Positions 1 through 6,362 are shown, numbered from the stretch's first letter. The stretch is DNA of 6,709 nt from Desulfovibrio sp. (GCA_003525525.1 DQED01000314.1:1-6709); one strand, 5' to 3'. Translations and numbers: made by a program. Notes: generated by a model from the letters alone, not told the origin.

Positions 1-1314
1 CAGCCGCTCGGCCAGTGCCGGTGCCGCCGCGACGTCGAGGCCCGGCGCGATGAGCAGGAATTCCTCTCCGCCCCATCTCCCCACGCTGTCCTGTTTGCGG
101 CTTGCGCTGCGCAGGGCCCTGGCCACGATCATGAGCGCCGCGTCGCCCGTCTGATGGCCGCGGGTGTCGTTGATGGCCTTGAAGGAATCGACGTCCAGCA
201 TGAGCACGGTGAGGGGGATGCCGTGGGCGTCGAAGTCTCTTTTTTCGGCCTGGAGGATGGCGCTTATGGACATGCGGTTGTGCAGGCCGGTCAGGGCGTC
301 GGTTGCGGCCAGGGTTTCGAGCTGTCCGGCATAGGCGTGCACGCGGTCGAGCTGGGTGCGCACGGCGTCGATCATGCGTACCAGTGCGTCGATGATGTCG
401 TGCAATTCGTTGCGGCGGGCGGGCGTCAGCCGCGTCAGGCGTTCGCGCACCGTTTCGAGGCTGGCCGCGTTGCGGGCGTATTCCCGCAGGCTTGCGACGA
501 TGGCCGCGTAGGGGCGCAACTGGCTGGCGAGCAGCAGGACGAGGGCCGCGATGGTGGCGAGGGCCGTGAGGCTGCCGGTCACGAACGCGGCGTGTTTGAG
601 CGCCACCAGTTGTTGGTATTGGGGATCGGGAAGGAAGGCCACGGAAAAGGCGCTCGCGTCGGCGAATCCTGCTGCGGCGACGTCGAGGGGGAAAAAGTCC
701 GCATTGCCGGGCGGCGTCGGCGCGTTCTGGATGCTGCGGCCCGCGGCTTCCACGCGCAGGACCTGGCGGTCGTCGGTGAATTGCGAGAGCCATTGCGGGG
801 TGACCGGCACGGCCGCGGCGACCACGCCCACGGGGAGGTCGTCGTATTTGCGCACGCAGCGCGCGCTGACGAGATGCGGCGCGCCGTCCATCTCGGCCAT
901 GCCGACGAACGCGCCGTCGCGCAGGGTCCGCGCGAACCACGCGAACCGGGAAATGTCGTCGCCGAAACGGAATTCGGCCGGGGCCCGGGAGAGCACCATG
1001 CCCTGCGCGTCGGCAAAAAGGACGGTTGCGCCCCGGTTGGTGAAGGAATGACTCCAGTCGTAGAGCACCTCGTTGTCCGCCGCCTGCACGGCGTGCACGA
1101 TCTCCTTGGGGTGGGCGAGGTTGATCGTGATGCGGCTTAGGGCGACGACTTCGCCCTCGAGGTTGCGGGCGACGGCGGCCATGGCCTGCTCCTTGTGGGC
1201 GGCCAGGTTTTCCGCCAGTCCGGAAATCACACGCTGCAACTCCAGAATATGGATGGCGGAAAGGACGATGATGGGCGCTATGAGCAGCGCCAGGAGCTTG
1301 GTTTTGATGGACAT
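1..1314 (-). CDS. Membrane-bound diguanylate cyclase (Cache-like sensor, HAMP-like linker, GGDEF), 3' end cut off
   Basis: Predicted to make cyclic di-GMP from two GTP at the inner membrane. I read the frame by hand: ATG at 1314-1312, then 438 codons with no stop to base 1, so the C-terminal end (roughly the last third of the GGDEF domain) lies outside. Residues 7-25 form a first membrane segment and 242-264 a second. Between them is a periplasmic domain of about 215 residues that resembles Cache sensors (inference from pattern only). LRPYAAI at 266 opens a HAMP-like helical linker. The GGDEF domain begins near 335 with DALTGLHNR (339-347), has the metal-binding LDVDSF (373-378) and ND..GH, and the signature GGEEF at 415-419, which predicts an active enzyme. 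RKQD at 406-409 sits exactly five residues before the signature, matching the RxxD product-inhibition site. The start lies 8 nt after the stop of the PhnD-like gene, with only a weak ribosome site, suggesting coupled translation. An EAL domain further downstream cannot be excluded. Confidence 0.88.
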   Translation of the reverse strand, partial: MSIKTKLLALLIAPIIVLSAIHILELQRVISGLAENLAAHKEQAMAAVARNLEGEVVALSRITINLAHPKEIVHAVQAADNEVLYDWSHSFTNRGATVLFADAQGMVLSRAPAEFRFGDDISRFAWFARTLRDGAFVGMAEMDGAPHLVSARCVRKYDDLPVGVVAAAVPVTPQWLSQFTDDRQVLRVEAAGRSIQNAPTPPGNADFFPLDVAAAGFADASAFSVAFLPDPQYQQLVALKHAAFVTGSLTALATIAALVLLLASQLRPYAAIVASLREYARNAASLETVRERLTRLTPARRNELHDIIDALVRMIDAVRTQLDRVHAYAGQLETLAATDALTGLHNRMSISAILQAEKRDFDAHGIPLTVLMLDVDSFKAINDTRGHQTGDAALMIVARALRSASRKQDSVGRWGGEEFLLIAPGLDVAAAPALAERL

Positions 1315-1322
1315 GCCGGCTC

Positions 1323-2207
1323 TTATTGCAGGTGCAGGGCTTCCCGCACGGAATCGTAGAAGGCGTCGTCGCGGGTGGCGAAGCCCGCGGCGTTCCAGCC
1401 CAGGATTTCATGCATCTTTTTGCAAAAGAAGTGGTCGCCGGGCATGGCCGTGAAGGCGCGCCTGTAGCGCTCCACGTCCGCCGCGGGCAGGGTTTCCGGG
1501 GCCACGACGGCGTCGAGGGGAATGGGGGACGATCGGGCCAGGATTACGAACCGGTCGCCGTGCCTGCGTCTGGCCTCGAAATAGGTGCCGTCGGACATCG
1601 CGCCGGCGTCCACGGAGCCTTGCAAGAGCGCCGCGACGACCCTGTCGTGCCTTTTGAGGAAAAAGACCTTGCTGCAATACCGGTCCGGGTCGATGCCGTT
1701 TTTGCCAAGCAGCATGGCGGGGTAGGCGTAGCCGGAGGTGGAGCCCGTGTCGGTGAAGGCGAAGCGTTTGCCTTTTATGTCGGCGAGCTTTTGCAGGCCG
1801 CTTTCCCGCAGCGCGACGATGTAGGATTGGTAGAACGGCGTGGGCTTGCCCGTGGATTCGTTTGTTTCCATGTAGGTGGCGATGTATTGCACGCCGGGGA
1901 GTTCCTCCTTGATCCTCACGTAATTGAGGGTGTTGATCCAGGCGATGTCCACGCTTCCCTCGCGCAGGCGCTGGGCCAGTTCGGCGTAGTCCGCGGTGAC
2001 CAGGGCGGTGACCTGGTCGCCGGTTTGTTCGCCGAGGTAGGCGGCGAGGACGTCCATGGCGGCTTGCAGCTTGCGCGAATCGTTGGAGGGGAAGACGGCG
2101 ATCTTTACGGCGCGCGCCTGGGCGTTTGCGGCGAGGCAAAGGACGAGGAGGAGGACGAGAAGCATGTTGCCGATGAACAGGGAATCGGCTTTGGGGCGGA
2201 ACGACAT
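1323..2207 (-). CDS. Periplasmic PhnD-type phosphate/phosphonate-binding protein (orphan, next to a diguanylate cyclase)
   Basis: 294 residues, of the family of phosphate/phosphite/phosphonate ABC-transporter binding proteins (PhnD-like, type 2 periplasmic fold). The N-terminus has basic residues (R4, K6), a hydrophobic stretch at about 15-27 and a signal peptidase I site at AQA (29-31) or ARA (31-33). C24 is preceded by Leu, so there is no good lipobox. Family marks: VKIAVFP at 34-40, DIAWINTLNY at 87-96, PFYQSYIV at 124-131, FTDTGSTSGY at 151-160 (the STSG loop that cradles the phosphonate group in PhnD) and a His at 187 within KRHDRVVAAL. The start at 2207 is chosen because it gives a normal signal peptide; the frame stays open upstream and the ribosome site is weak. 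ATG at 2252 or 2165 are alternatives. The mature protein has exactly two cysteines (C178, C262). No permease or ATPase gene is adjacent; the next gene, 8 nt on, is a diguanylate cyclase, so a sensing role is inferred. The ligand is unknown. Confidence 0.87.
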   Translation of the reverse strand: MSFRPKADSLFIGNMLLVLLLVLCLAANAQARAVKIAVFPSNDSRKLQAAMDVLAAYLGEQTGDQVTALVTADYAELAQRLREGSVDIAWINTLNYVRIKEELPGVQYIATYMETNESTGKPTPFYQSYIVALRESGLQKLADIKGKRFAFTDTGSTSGYAYPAMLLGKNGIDPDRYCSKVFFLKRHDRVVAALLQGSVDAGAMSDGTYFEARRRHGDRFVILARSSPIPLDAVVAPETLPAADVERYRRAFTAMPGDHFFCKKMHEILGWNAAGFATRDDAFYDSVREALHLQ

Positions 2208-2260
2208 ACTGCGGTCCGGGGTTTCGGATTCCGGCTTTGCGGTTGGATGCATCGTCCGGA

Positions 2261-2289
2261 ATCGTTGCACATATTGTTTTTCCTGGCAA
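2261..2289 (-). promoter_or_regulatory. Possible promoter for the binding protein/diguanylate cyclase pair
   Basis: On the minus strand TTGCCA (2284-2289) lies 17 nt before AACGAT (2261-2266), in the most AT-rich part of this gap. The -35 box matches consensus in 5 of 6 positions and the -10 in only 3 of 6. Transcription would begin near 2254, giving a leader of about 45 nt to the ATG at 2207 and making the alternative ATG at 2252 unlikely. Seen by eye only. Confidence 0.3.
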
Positions 2290-2367
2290 CCGAGGGCCTG
2301 TCGGCGAGGCAGGGGCTGGATTGCAGCCGTCTGCGCGTTCACAGCGGCCAGCATGTCGTCGAGAAGC

Positions 2368-2422
2368 GCGGCCAGGGCCGCAAACGCATCGGGCCGCGAG
2401 ACGATAACGTCTCGCGGCCCGA
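2368..2422 (-). terminator. Strong stem-loop downstream of glyA (possible terminator without a U-tract)
   Basis: Bases 2389-2403 and 2408-2422 are perfect 15-bp inverted repeats around a 4-nt loop (TTAT on the minus strand), centred about 60 nt beyond the glyA stop. A second inverted repeat, GCGGCC/GGCCGC at 2368-2381, follows 7 nt later on the minus strand. After the main stem the strand reads TGCGTTTGCGG, so there is no real U-run. It may end glyA transcription in a U-poor mode, protect the glyA mRNA 3' end, or be a DNA-level operator. The stem is certain; the function is inferred. Confidence 0.5.
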
Positions 2423-2464
2423 CACGGTATCCATACGGACCCGGAGGCATCGCCCCAATCCGAT

Positions 2465-3703
2465 TTACCAGGCAAAAAGCGGGAAGCTCTTGGCGAAGCG
2501 CTCGACATCCTTGCGGATTTCGCCGAGCCTGGTCTCGTTGGTCGTGGACTTGATGGCCGCGTCGATCCAGCCGACGATCTTTTCGATGTCCGCCTCGACC
2601 ATGCCGCGCGTGGTCAGCGCCGCCGTGCCGATGCGCACGCCCGAGGTGACGAACGGCGAACGCGTCTCGAACGGCACCGTGTTCTTGTTGACCGTGATGC
2701 CGGCCTCGTCCAGGGCGTGCTCGGCGTCCTTGCCGGTCACGTCCTTTTTCGTCAGATCCACCAGCACGAGGTGGTTGTCCGTGCCGCCGGAAACCAGGTC
2801 GTAGCCCGCGTCGAGCAGGCCCTTGGCCAGCACCTGGCAGTTCTTGATCACCTGGCCCTGGTAGGTCTTGAAGGCGGGTTTGAGCGCCTCGCCGAAGGCC
2901 ACGGCCTTGGCCGCGATGACGTGCATGAGCGGGCCGCCCTGCATGCCCGGGAAAATCTGCGAATTGAGCGACTTGCCGAATTCCTCGGAAGACAGGATCA
3001 GGCCGCCGCGCGGGCCGCGCAACGTCTTGTGCGTGGTCGAGGTCGTGAAGTGCGCGTAGGGGATCGGCGAGGGGTGGTGGCCGGTCGCGACGAGGCCCGC
3101 GATGTGGGCCATGTCCACGATGAGCTTGGCCCCGACCTCGTCGGCGATGGCCCGGAAGCGCGGGAAGTCGATGATGCGCGGATAGGCGCTGGCCCCGGCC
3201 ACGATGGCCGCGGGCTTGTGCTCCTTGGCCAGGCGCTCCACTTCCTCGTAGTCGATGGTGCCGGTCTCTTTCTTCACGTGGTAGAACACGATGTTGTAGA
3301 GGCGGCCCGAAAAGTTGACCGGCGAGCCGTGGGTCAGGTGGCCGCCGTGGGAAAGGTCGAGGCCGAGCAGCGTGTCGCCGGGCTTGAGGGCCGCGAAATA
3401 GACCGCCATGTTGGCCTGGGAGCCGGAATGGGGCTGGACGTTGGCGTACTCGGCCCCGAACAGGGTCTTCACCCGGTCGCGCGCGAGGTTCTCGGCCAGG
3501 TCCACGTACTCGCAGCCGCCGTAGTAGCGCTTGCCGGGATAACCCTCGGCGTACTTGTGCGTGAGCACGCTGCCCTGCGCCTGGCGCACGGCCACGGACA
3601 CGAAGTTCTCGGAGGCGATCATCTCGAGCTTGCCGGTCTGGCGCTCGATCTCCAGGCACACGGCGCGCCCGATTTCCGGATCGGCGATAAGCAGTTCTTC
3701 CAT
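2465..3703 (-). CDS. glyA: Serine hydroxymethyltransferase
   Basis: Cytosolic PLP enzyme that converts serine and tetrahydrofolate to glycine and 5,10-methylene-tetrahydrofolate, the main source of one-carbon units. At 412 residues it has the usual bacterial length. Visible marks: ASENF at 30-34, [15 protein letters not shown] at 49-63 (substrate-site tyrosines), HSGSQAN at 92-98, DMAHIAG at 197-203 (D197 and H200 contact PLP), and [12 protein letters not shown] with the Schiff-base lysine K226. R357 in SGVRIGT is the expected carboxylate-binding arginine. The start is supported by AGGAGG at 3712-3717, 8 nt before the ATG. It follows fabF by 92 nt on the same strand, as in Desulfovibrio-type clusters, and likely shares its transcript, though the gap holds two hairpins. 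Stop is TAA. Nothing looks broken. Confidence 0.97.
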   Translation of the reverse strand: MEELLIADPEIGRAVCLEIERQTGKLEMIASENFVSVAVRQAQGSVLTHKYAEGYPGKRYYGGCEYVDLAENLARDRVKTLFGAEYANVQPHSGSQANMAVYFAALKPGDTLLGLDLSHGGHLTHGSPVNFSGRLYNIVFYHVKKETGTIDYEEVERLAKEHKPAAIVAGASAYPRIIDFPRFRAIADEVGAKLIVDMAHIAGLVATGHHPSPIPYAHFTTSTTHKTLRGPRGGLILSSEEFGKSLNSQIFPGMQGGPLMHVIAAKAVAFGEALKPAFKTYQGQVIKNCQVLAKGLLDAGYDLVSGGTDNHLVLVDLTKKDVTGKDAEHALDEAGITVNKNTVPFETRSPFVTSGVRIGTAALTTRGMVEADIEKIVGWIDAAIKSTTNETRLGEIRKDVERFAKSFPLFAW

Positions 3704-3726
3704 GGGCGAGTCCTCCTAACGCGCAA

Positions 3727-3754
3727 GGGGGCAAAGCCGTTTCCGGCCGCCCCC
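3727..3754 (-). promoter_or_regulatory. Stem-loop with GAAA tetraloop in the glyA leader
   Basis: On the minus strand GGGGGC (3749-3754) pairs with GCCCCC (3727-3732). Inside it GCCG/CGGC (3736-3739 with 3744-3747) closes a GAAA loop, a stable GNRA type. The internal loop is 1 nt against 3 nt. The 3' foot lies 9 nt before the glyA Shine-Dalgarno sequence. There is no U-run after it, so a simple terminator is unlikely. It could affect ribosome access or protect a processed glyA mRNA 5' end. I do not recognise a riboswitch; it is too small. Confidence 0.45.
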
Positions 3755-3772
3755 CCGTTGATGATTGTTTCG

Positions 3773-3790
3773 CGCCGGGCCTTCCCGGCG
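3773..3790 (-). repeat. Short inverted repeat just after fabF
   Basis: A perfect 7-bp stem (CGCCGGG with CCCGGCG) around a 4-nt loop starts 5 nt beyond the fabF stop codon. The minus strand continues CGAAACAATC, so there is no U-tract. It forms a tandem with the larger stem-loop at 3727-3754. A role in mRNA 3'-end stability or processing between fabF and glyA is possible but not shown. Confidence 0.4.
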
Positions 3791-3795
3791 AAGTC

Positions 3796-5040
3796 CTATT
3801 CGGCGTAGGCCTTGTACAACATGCAGGCGTTGGTGCCGCCGAAGCCGAAGGAGTTGCAAAGGACGTTCGGCACGGCGACCTTGCGGGCCACATTGGGGGT
3901 GCAGTCCAGGTCGCAGGCCGGGTCCTGGTTGTCCAGGTTGATCGTGGGCGGAACGATGCCCTCGGCGATGGTCTTGACGCTCATGACCGACTCGATGCCG
4001 CCGGCCGCGCCCAGGCAGTGCCCGATCATGGACTTGTTGGCCGTGAGGATCACGTTCTTGGCGTGCCCGCCAAGCACGGTCTTGATCGCCGCCGTCTCGC
4101 AGGCGTCGTTGAGGGCCGTGGACGTGCCGTGGGCGTTGATGTGGACAAGCTCCTCGGGAGCCATGCCGGCCTCGCGCAGGGCGGCCTTCATGGCCAGGGC
4201 CATGCCTTCGCCGTCCTCGGGGGGCGCGGTCATGTGGAAGGCGTCGCCCGAAGCGCCGTATCCCGCCACCTCGGCGTAGATGTGCGCGCCGCGCGCCTTG
4301 GCGTGCTCGAGCGATTCCAGCAGCAGCAGGCCGCATCCCTCGCCGATGACGAAGCCGTCACGGTCGGCGTCGAAGGGGCGCGAGGCCTTCTGCGGATCGT
4401 CGTTGCGCGTGGACAGGGCCTTGAGCGCGTTGAAGCCGCCGACGGCAAGCGGCGTGATGGTCGATTCCACGCCGCCGCAGATGGCGGCCGTGGCCCGGCC
4501 GAGCTTGATGTCGCTGTAGGCGCAGCCGATGCCGTGCTGGCCCGAGGCGCAGGCCGAGGTGGTGCACAGGTTGGGCCCCTTGGCCCCGACGGCGATGGAC
4601 ACTTGGCCCGCAGCCATGTTGGCGATCATGGTCGGGATGAAAAAGGGCGAAACCCGCGAGGGGCCCTGGGCCAGCAGCTTGGTGTGGGTGGCTTCGAGGG
4701 TCTCGAGGCCGCCCAGGCCGCAGCCGATGGTGACGGCGACGTCCGCCGCCTCCTCGGGGGGAATCTTCCAGCCGGCGTCCTCCATGAGCATCATGGCGGC
4801 GGAGACGGCGAAGACGGTGAAACGGTCCAGGCGCTTGGCGAGCTTGGCCGCGACATACGGCTTCTCGTCGAAGTTTTTGACCTCGCAAGCGAAGCGCGTG
4901 TCGAAAGCGGCGGCGTCGAAGCGGGTGATGGGGCCCGCGCCGGAGACGCCGGCCACGAGATTGGTCCAGCTCGAAGCCAGATCGTTGCCAATGGGGGTGA
5001 TGGCCGCAAGGCCGGTGACGACTACCCGGTGTAAGGTCAT
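3796..5040 (-). CDS. fabF: 3-oxoacyl-[acyl-carrier-protein] synthase II (KAS II)
   Basis: Cytosolic condensing enzyme of type II fatty-acid synthesis; it joins malonyl-ACP to a growing acyl-ACP with loss of CO2. The 414-residue length fits FabF. The Cys-His-His triad is complete: C164 in TTSACASGQ, H304 in NAHGTST and H341 in GHCLGAAGG, with the conserved lysine K336 in TANKS just before it. F400 in FGFGGTN matches the gating phenylalanine of E. coli FabF. The triad with two histidines separates it from FabH, which uses Cys-His-Asn. The N-terminus MTLHRVVVTGLA is typical, so ATG 5040 is the likely start, although the ribosome site (GGA/GGAAA within 14 nt) is weak and abuts a strong hairpin at 5055-5089. 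Gap to acpP is 64 nt; same operon inferred. Confidence 0.97.
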   Translation of the reverse strand: MTLHRVVVTGLAAITPIGNDLASSWTNLVAGVSGAGPITRFDAAAFDTRFACEVKNFDEKPYVAAKLAKRLDRFTVFAVSAAMMLMEDAGWKIPPEEAADVAVTIGCGLGGLETLEATHTKLLAQGPSRVSPFFIPTMIANMAAGQVSIAVGAKGPNLCTTSACASGQHGIGCAYSDIKLGRATAAICGGVESTITPLAVGGFNALKALSTRNDDPQKASRPFDADRDGFVIGEGCGLLLLESLEHAKARGAHIYAEVAGYGASGDAFHMTAPPEDGEGMALAMKAALREAGMAPEELVHINAHGTSTALNDACETAAIKTVLGGHAKNVILTANKSMIGHCLGAAGGIESVMSVKTIAEGIVPPTINLDNQDPACDLDCTPNVARKVAVPNVLCNSFGFGGTNACMLYKAYAE

Positions 5041-5054
5041 GGCGTTTCCGTCCG

Positions 5055-5089
5055 CGGTCCCGGGCGAAGACGCGCTGCGCCCGGGACCG
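5055..5089 (-). promoter_or_regulatory. Perfect 12-bp stem-loop between acpP and fabF
   Basis: CGGTCCCGGGCG (5078-5089 read on the minus strand) pairs perfectly with CGCCCGGGACCG (5055-5066) around an 11-nt loop. It begins 15 nt after the acpP stop and ends 14 nt before the fabF ATG, against the weak fabF ribosome site. No U-run follows on either strand, so it does not look like a standard terminator. Likely roles, all inferred, are holding the acpP mRNA 3' end stable, partial attenuation, or lowering fabF translation relative to acpP. Confidence 0.5.
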
Positions 5090-5104
5090 GCAGGGCGTTT
5101 TGGG

Positions 5105-5341
5105 CTACTCGCCCTTTTTCTTTTCGATAAAGGAGATGGCGTCCTGGACTTTCTGGATCTGCTGGGCGTCCTCGTCGGAGATCTCGACGCCGAACTCCTC
5201 TTCCATGGCCATGATGAGCTCGGTCAGGTCCAGGGAGTCCGCGCCCAGATCGTCGACGAACTTGGCTTCGGGGTTGACCTCGCCGGCGTCCACGCCGAGC
5301 TGATCCACGATGATTTCTTTGACTTTTTCCGCGACTGACAT
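5105..5341 (-). CDS. acpP: Acyl carrier protein
   Basis: Small acidic carrier that holds acyl intermediates on a 4'-phosphopantetheine arm and passes them between FabD, FabH, FabF, FabG and the other fatty-acid enzymes. It is 78 residues, the standard length. The arm attaches to S36 in the motif [10 protein letters not shown] at helix II, followed by the acidic recognition helix ([16 protein letters not shown]). The C-terminus is lysine-rich (IEKKKGE). The frame is open 16 codons further upstream to 5389, but ATG 5341 is chosen because it gives the family N-terminus [10 protein letters not shown] and lies just after a near-ideal ribosome site. It sits between fabG (48 nt) and fabF (64 nt), the usual arrangement. 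The AU-rich leader and strong ribosome site suggest high expression, as expected for ACP. Confidence 0.97.
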   Translation of the reverse strand: MSVAEKVKEIIVDQLGVDAGEVNPEAKFVDDLGADSLDLTELIMAMEEEFGVEISDEDAQQIQKVQDAISFIEKKKGE

Positions 5342-5345
5342 GGTT

Positions 5346-5351
5346 TCCTCC
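5346..5351 (-). promoter_or_regulatory. Strong ribosome binding site fixing the acpP start
   Basis: GGAGGA on the minus strand lies 4 nt before ATG 5341, the best ribosome site in the window by eye. It rules in the 78-residue ACP over the longer 94-codon reading. Just upstream the leader carries an AT-rich patch (AATATAAATAC, about 5364-5374), whose TATAAA could also be a -10 box, but no convincing -35 box is placed correctly. Confidence 0.7.
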
Positions 5352-5389
5352 AAAGGGTGGGCGTATTTATATTCCGAGTGGTGATGCAA

Positions 5390-6118
5390 TTACATGTACA
5401 TGCCGCCGTTGACCCCGAGCACCTGCCCGGTGACGTACCCGGCCGCGTCGCTGGCGAAGTAGCCCACGGCCGCGGCGATCTCCTCGGGGGAGCAGGCGCG
5501 CTTGAGGGGGATGCGCTCGGCGAACGCTGTCTTGACGGCGTCGGAAAGGCCGGCGGTCATGTCGGTCTCCACGTAGCCCGGGGCCACGGCGTTGACCGTG
5601 ATGTTGCGGGACGCGAGCTCCAGGGCGGCGGACTTGGTAAGTCCGATCAGTCCCGCCTTGGCCGCGGCGTAGTTGGCCTGGCCGGCGTTGCCGGACTGGC
5701 CGACCACGGAGGTGATGTTGACGATGCGCCCGGCGCGGCGCTTCATCATGATTTTCGCCGCCTCGCGCAGGCAGGTGAACGCGCCGATGAGGTTGACGTT
5801 AACGACGGCGGCGAAATCCTCGTCCTTCATGCGCGCAATGAGCCCGTCGCGGGTGATGCCGGCGTTGTTGACCAGCACGTGCAGGTCCGCGCCCTTGAGG
5901 TGTTCCGCGAAAAAGGCGGCCACGGCGGACGGGTCGGAGGTGTCGAGCGCCAGCGCCCGGGCCGAGCCGCCCGAGGCCGTGATGGCGTCGGCCACGGCCG
6001 CGGCCGCGTCGGGCTTGCTGACGTAGGTCAGGACCACGTCGAAGCCGTCGGCGGCAAGCCGTTTGGAAACGGCCGCGCCGATGCCGCGAGACCCGCCGGT
6101 GACCAAGGCCGTACGCAT
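5390..6118 (-). CDS. fabG: 3-oxoacyl-[acyl-carrier-protein] reductase
   Basis: Cytosolic NADPH-dependent reductase that turns 3-ketoacyl-ACP into 3-hydroxyacyl-ACP, the first reduction of each elongation cycle. A short-chain dehydrogenase of 242 residues with the cofactor glycine motif TGGSRGIG at 7-14, NNAG at 84-87, N109 in NVNL, and the catalytic residues S137, Y150 and K154 (ITS...Y-AAAK). NAVAPGYVETDMT at 176-188 and the end VNGGMYM are typical of FabG. The start is ATG 6118. A TTG two codons upstream (6124) is in frame but only 1 nt from the AAGGAG ribosome site, too close to use. Gap to acpP is 48 nt. The gap to fabH upstream is 255 nt with its own plausible promoter, so fabG may head a fabG-acpP-fabF-glyA transcript. 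Confidence 0.97.
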   Translation of the reverse strand: MRTALVTGGSRGIGAAVSKRLAADGFDVVLTYVSKPDAAAAVADAITASGGSARALALDTSDPSAVAAFFAEHLKGADLHVLVNNAGITRDGLIARMKDEDFAAVVNVNLIGAFTCLREAAKIMMKRRAGRIVNITSVVGQSGNAGQANYAAAKAGLIGLTKSAALELASRNITVNAVAPGYVETDMTAGLSDAVKTAFAERIPLKRACSPEEIAAAVGYFASDAAGYVTGQVLGVNGGMYM

Positions 6119-6125
6119 GGGCAAG

Positions 6126-6131
6126 CTCCTT
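6126..6131 (-). promoter_or_regulatory. Ribosome binding site fixing the fabG start
   Basis: AAGGAG on the minus strand is 7 nt before ATG 6118, ideal spacing, and only 1 nt before the in-frame TTG at 6124-6122. This selects the ATG and a protein starting MRTALVTGG. Confidence 0.75.
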
Positions 6132-6149
6132 GTCGCGCTTTCCTAAGGC

Positions 6150-6168
6150 TCCGGCGCGCGCTGCCGGA
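6150..6168 (-). repeat. Inverted repeat in the fabG leader
   Basis: TCCGGC and GCCGGA form a perfect 6-bp stem with a 7-nt GC-rich loop, 18 nt upstream of the fabG ribosome site. It would fold in the leader made from the candidate promoter at 6225-6253. Function unknown. Confidence 0.35.
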
Positions 6169-6224
6169 AAAGTTTCGCGAGGTCCGGGGGGCGCTGCGGC
6201 CCGCCCGGGGTCGGGCAGGGCGAC

Positions 6225-6253
6225 ACCCTAGCCGAAACGTCCCGCCTCGGCAA
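6225..6253 (-). promoter_or_regulatory. Candidate sigma-70 promoter for fabG
   Basis: TTGCCG (6248-6253) and TAGGGT (6225-6230) are separated by exactly 17 nt on the minus strand. The -35 matches consensus in 4 of 6 positions; the -10 keeps the key first T, second A and last T. Transcription would start near 6218, giving a leader of about 100 nt. It lies in the unusually long fabH-fabG gap, which supports an internal promoter. Confidence 0.4.
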
Positions 6254-6259
6254 ATGTGA

Positions 6260-6291
6260 TTTCCGGCCGGGCCTCGGACCGCGCCCGGAAA
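6260..6291 (-). repeat. Inverted repeat in the fabH-fabG gap, upstream of the candidate promoter
   Basis: TTTCCGG (6285-6291 read on the minus strand) pairs with CCGGAAA (6260-6266), a 7-bp stem with an 18-nt GC-rich loop. It lies about 80-115 nt past the fabH stop and 6 nt upstream of the candidate -35 box. It could be an operator or an RNA hairpin in fabH read-through transcripts. The strand after it (TCACATTTGCC) has no solid U-run. Confidence 0.3.
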
Positions 6292-6362
6292 CGGCTGTGG
6301 TCCGTATCCGGGCATGTTGCAATCCGTGAAGTTTTTTACCGAAAAAGTACTGCCGTATTAAC

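Noticed and set aside
154..1140. Plus-strand frame of 328 codons opposite the cyclase gene
   Set aside because: The minus strand encodes a convincing GGDEF protein with motifs in order; the plus reading is a GC-driven shadow.
2136..2138. Cys24 of the PhnD-like protein as a lipoprotein anchor
   Set aside because: The preceding residues are LVL, not a lipobox with Gly, Ala or Ser before Cys; AQA and ARA sites for ordinary cleavage follow.
2208..2450. Possible N-terminal extension or small gene starting MPPGPYGYR upstream of the PhnD-like protein
   Set aside because: It would bury the signal peptide, it has no good ribosome site, and part of it is dictated by the perfect 15-bp hairpin. The alanine/leucine-rich stretch looks protein-like but has no recognisable family.
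1326..2804. Plus-strand frame of 492 codons opposite the PhnD-like gene and glyA
   Set aside because: Antisense shadow of two clear genes; Gly/Val/Arg-rich, crosses the gene boundary and the hairpin, no ribosome site or family features.
3727..3754. Riboswitch controlling glyA
   Set aside because: The structured leader is under 100 nt between genes, with two simple hairpins and no known glycine, SAM or folate aptamer core.
2717..3808. Plus-strand frame of 363 codons opposite glyA
   Set aside because: Shadow of a full-length serine hydroxymethyltransferase; composition dominated by Gly, Val, Arg and His.
1323..3893. A single 856-codon minus-strand reading covering the PhnD-like gene and the glyA region
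   Set aside because: Only its last 294 codons are a real protein. Upstream it reads glyA in the wrong frame with low-complexity Arg/Gly/Pro sequence, a common effect of high GC content.
4018..5034. Plus-strand frame of 338 codons opposite fabF
   Set aside because: Shadow of intact FabF, no family features.
5342..5389. Longer ACP start adding 16 residues ([16 protein letters not shown])
   Set aside because: It would read through the leader and its ribosome site; the 78-residue form matches the family exactly.
5357..6259. Plus-strand frame of 300 codons opposite fabG
   Set aside because: Shadow of intact FabG; spans the fabG leader.
6028..6315. 95-codon minus-strand frame starting in the fabH-fabG gap and running into fabG
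   Set aside because: Out of frame with fabG, Arg/Pro/Ala-rich, no ribosome site, and overlaps the fabG start; not a real leader peptide by appearance.
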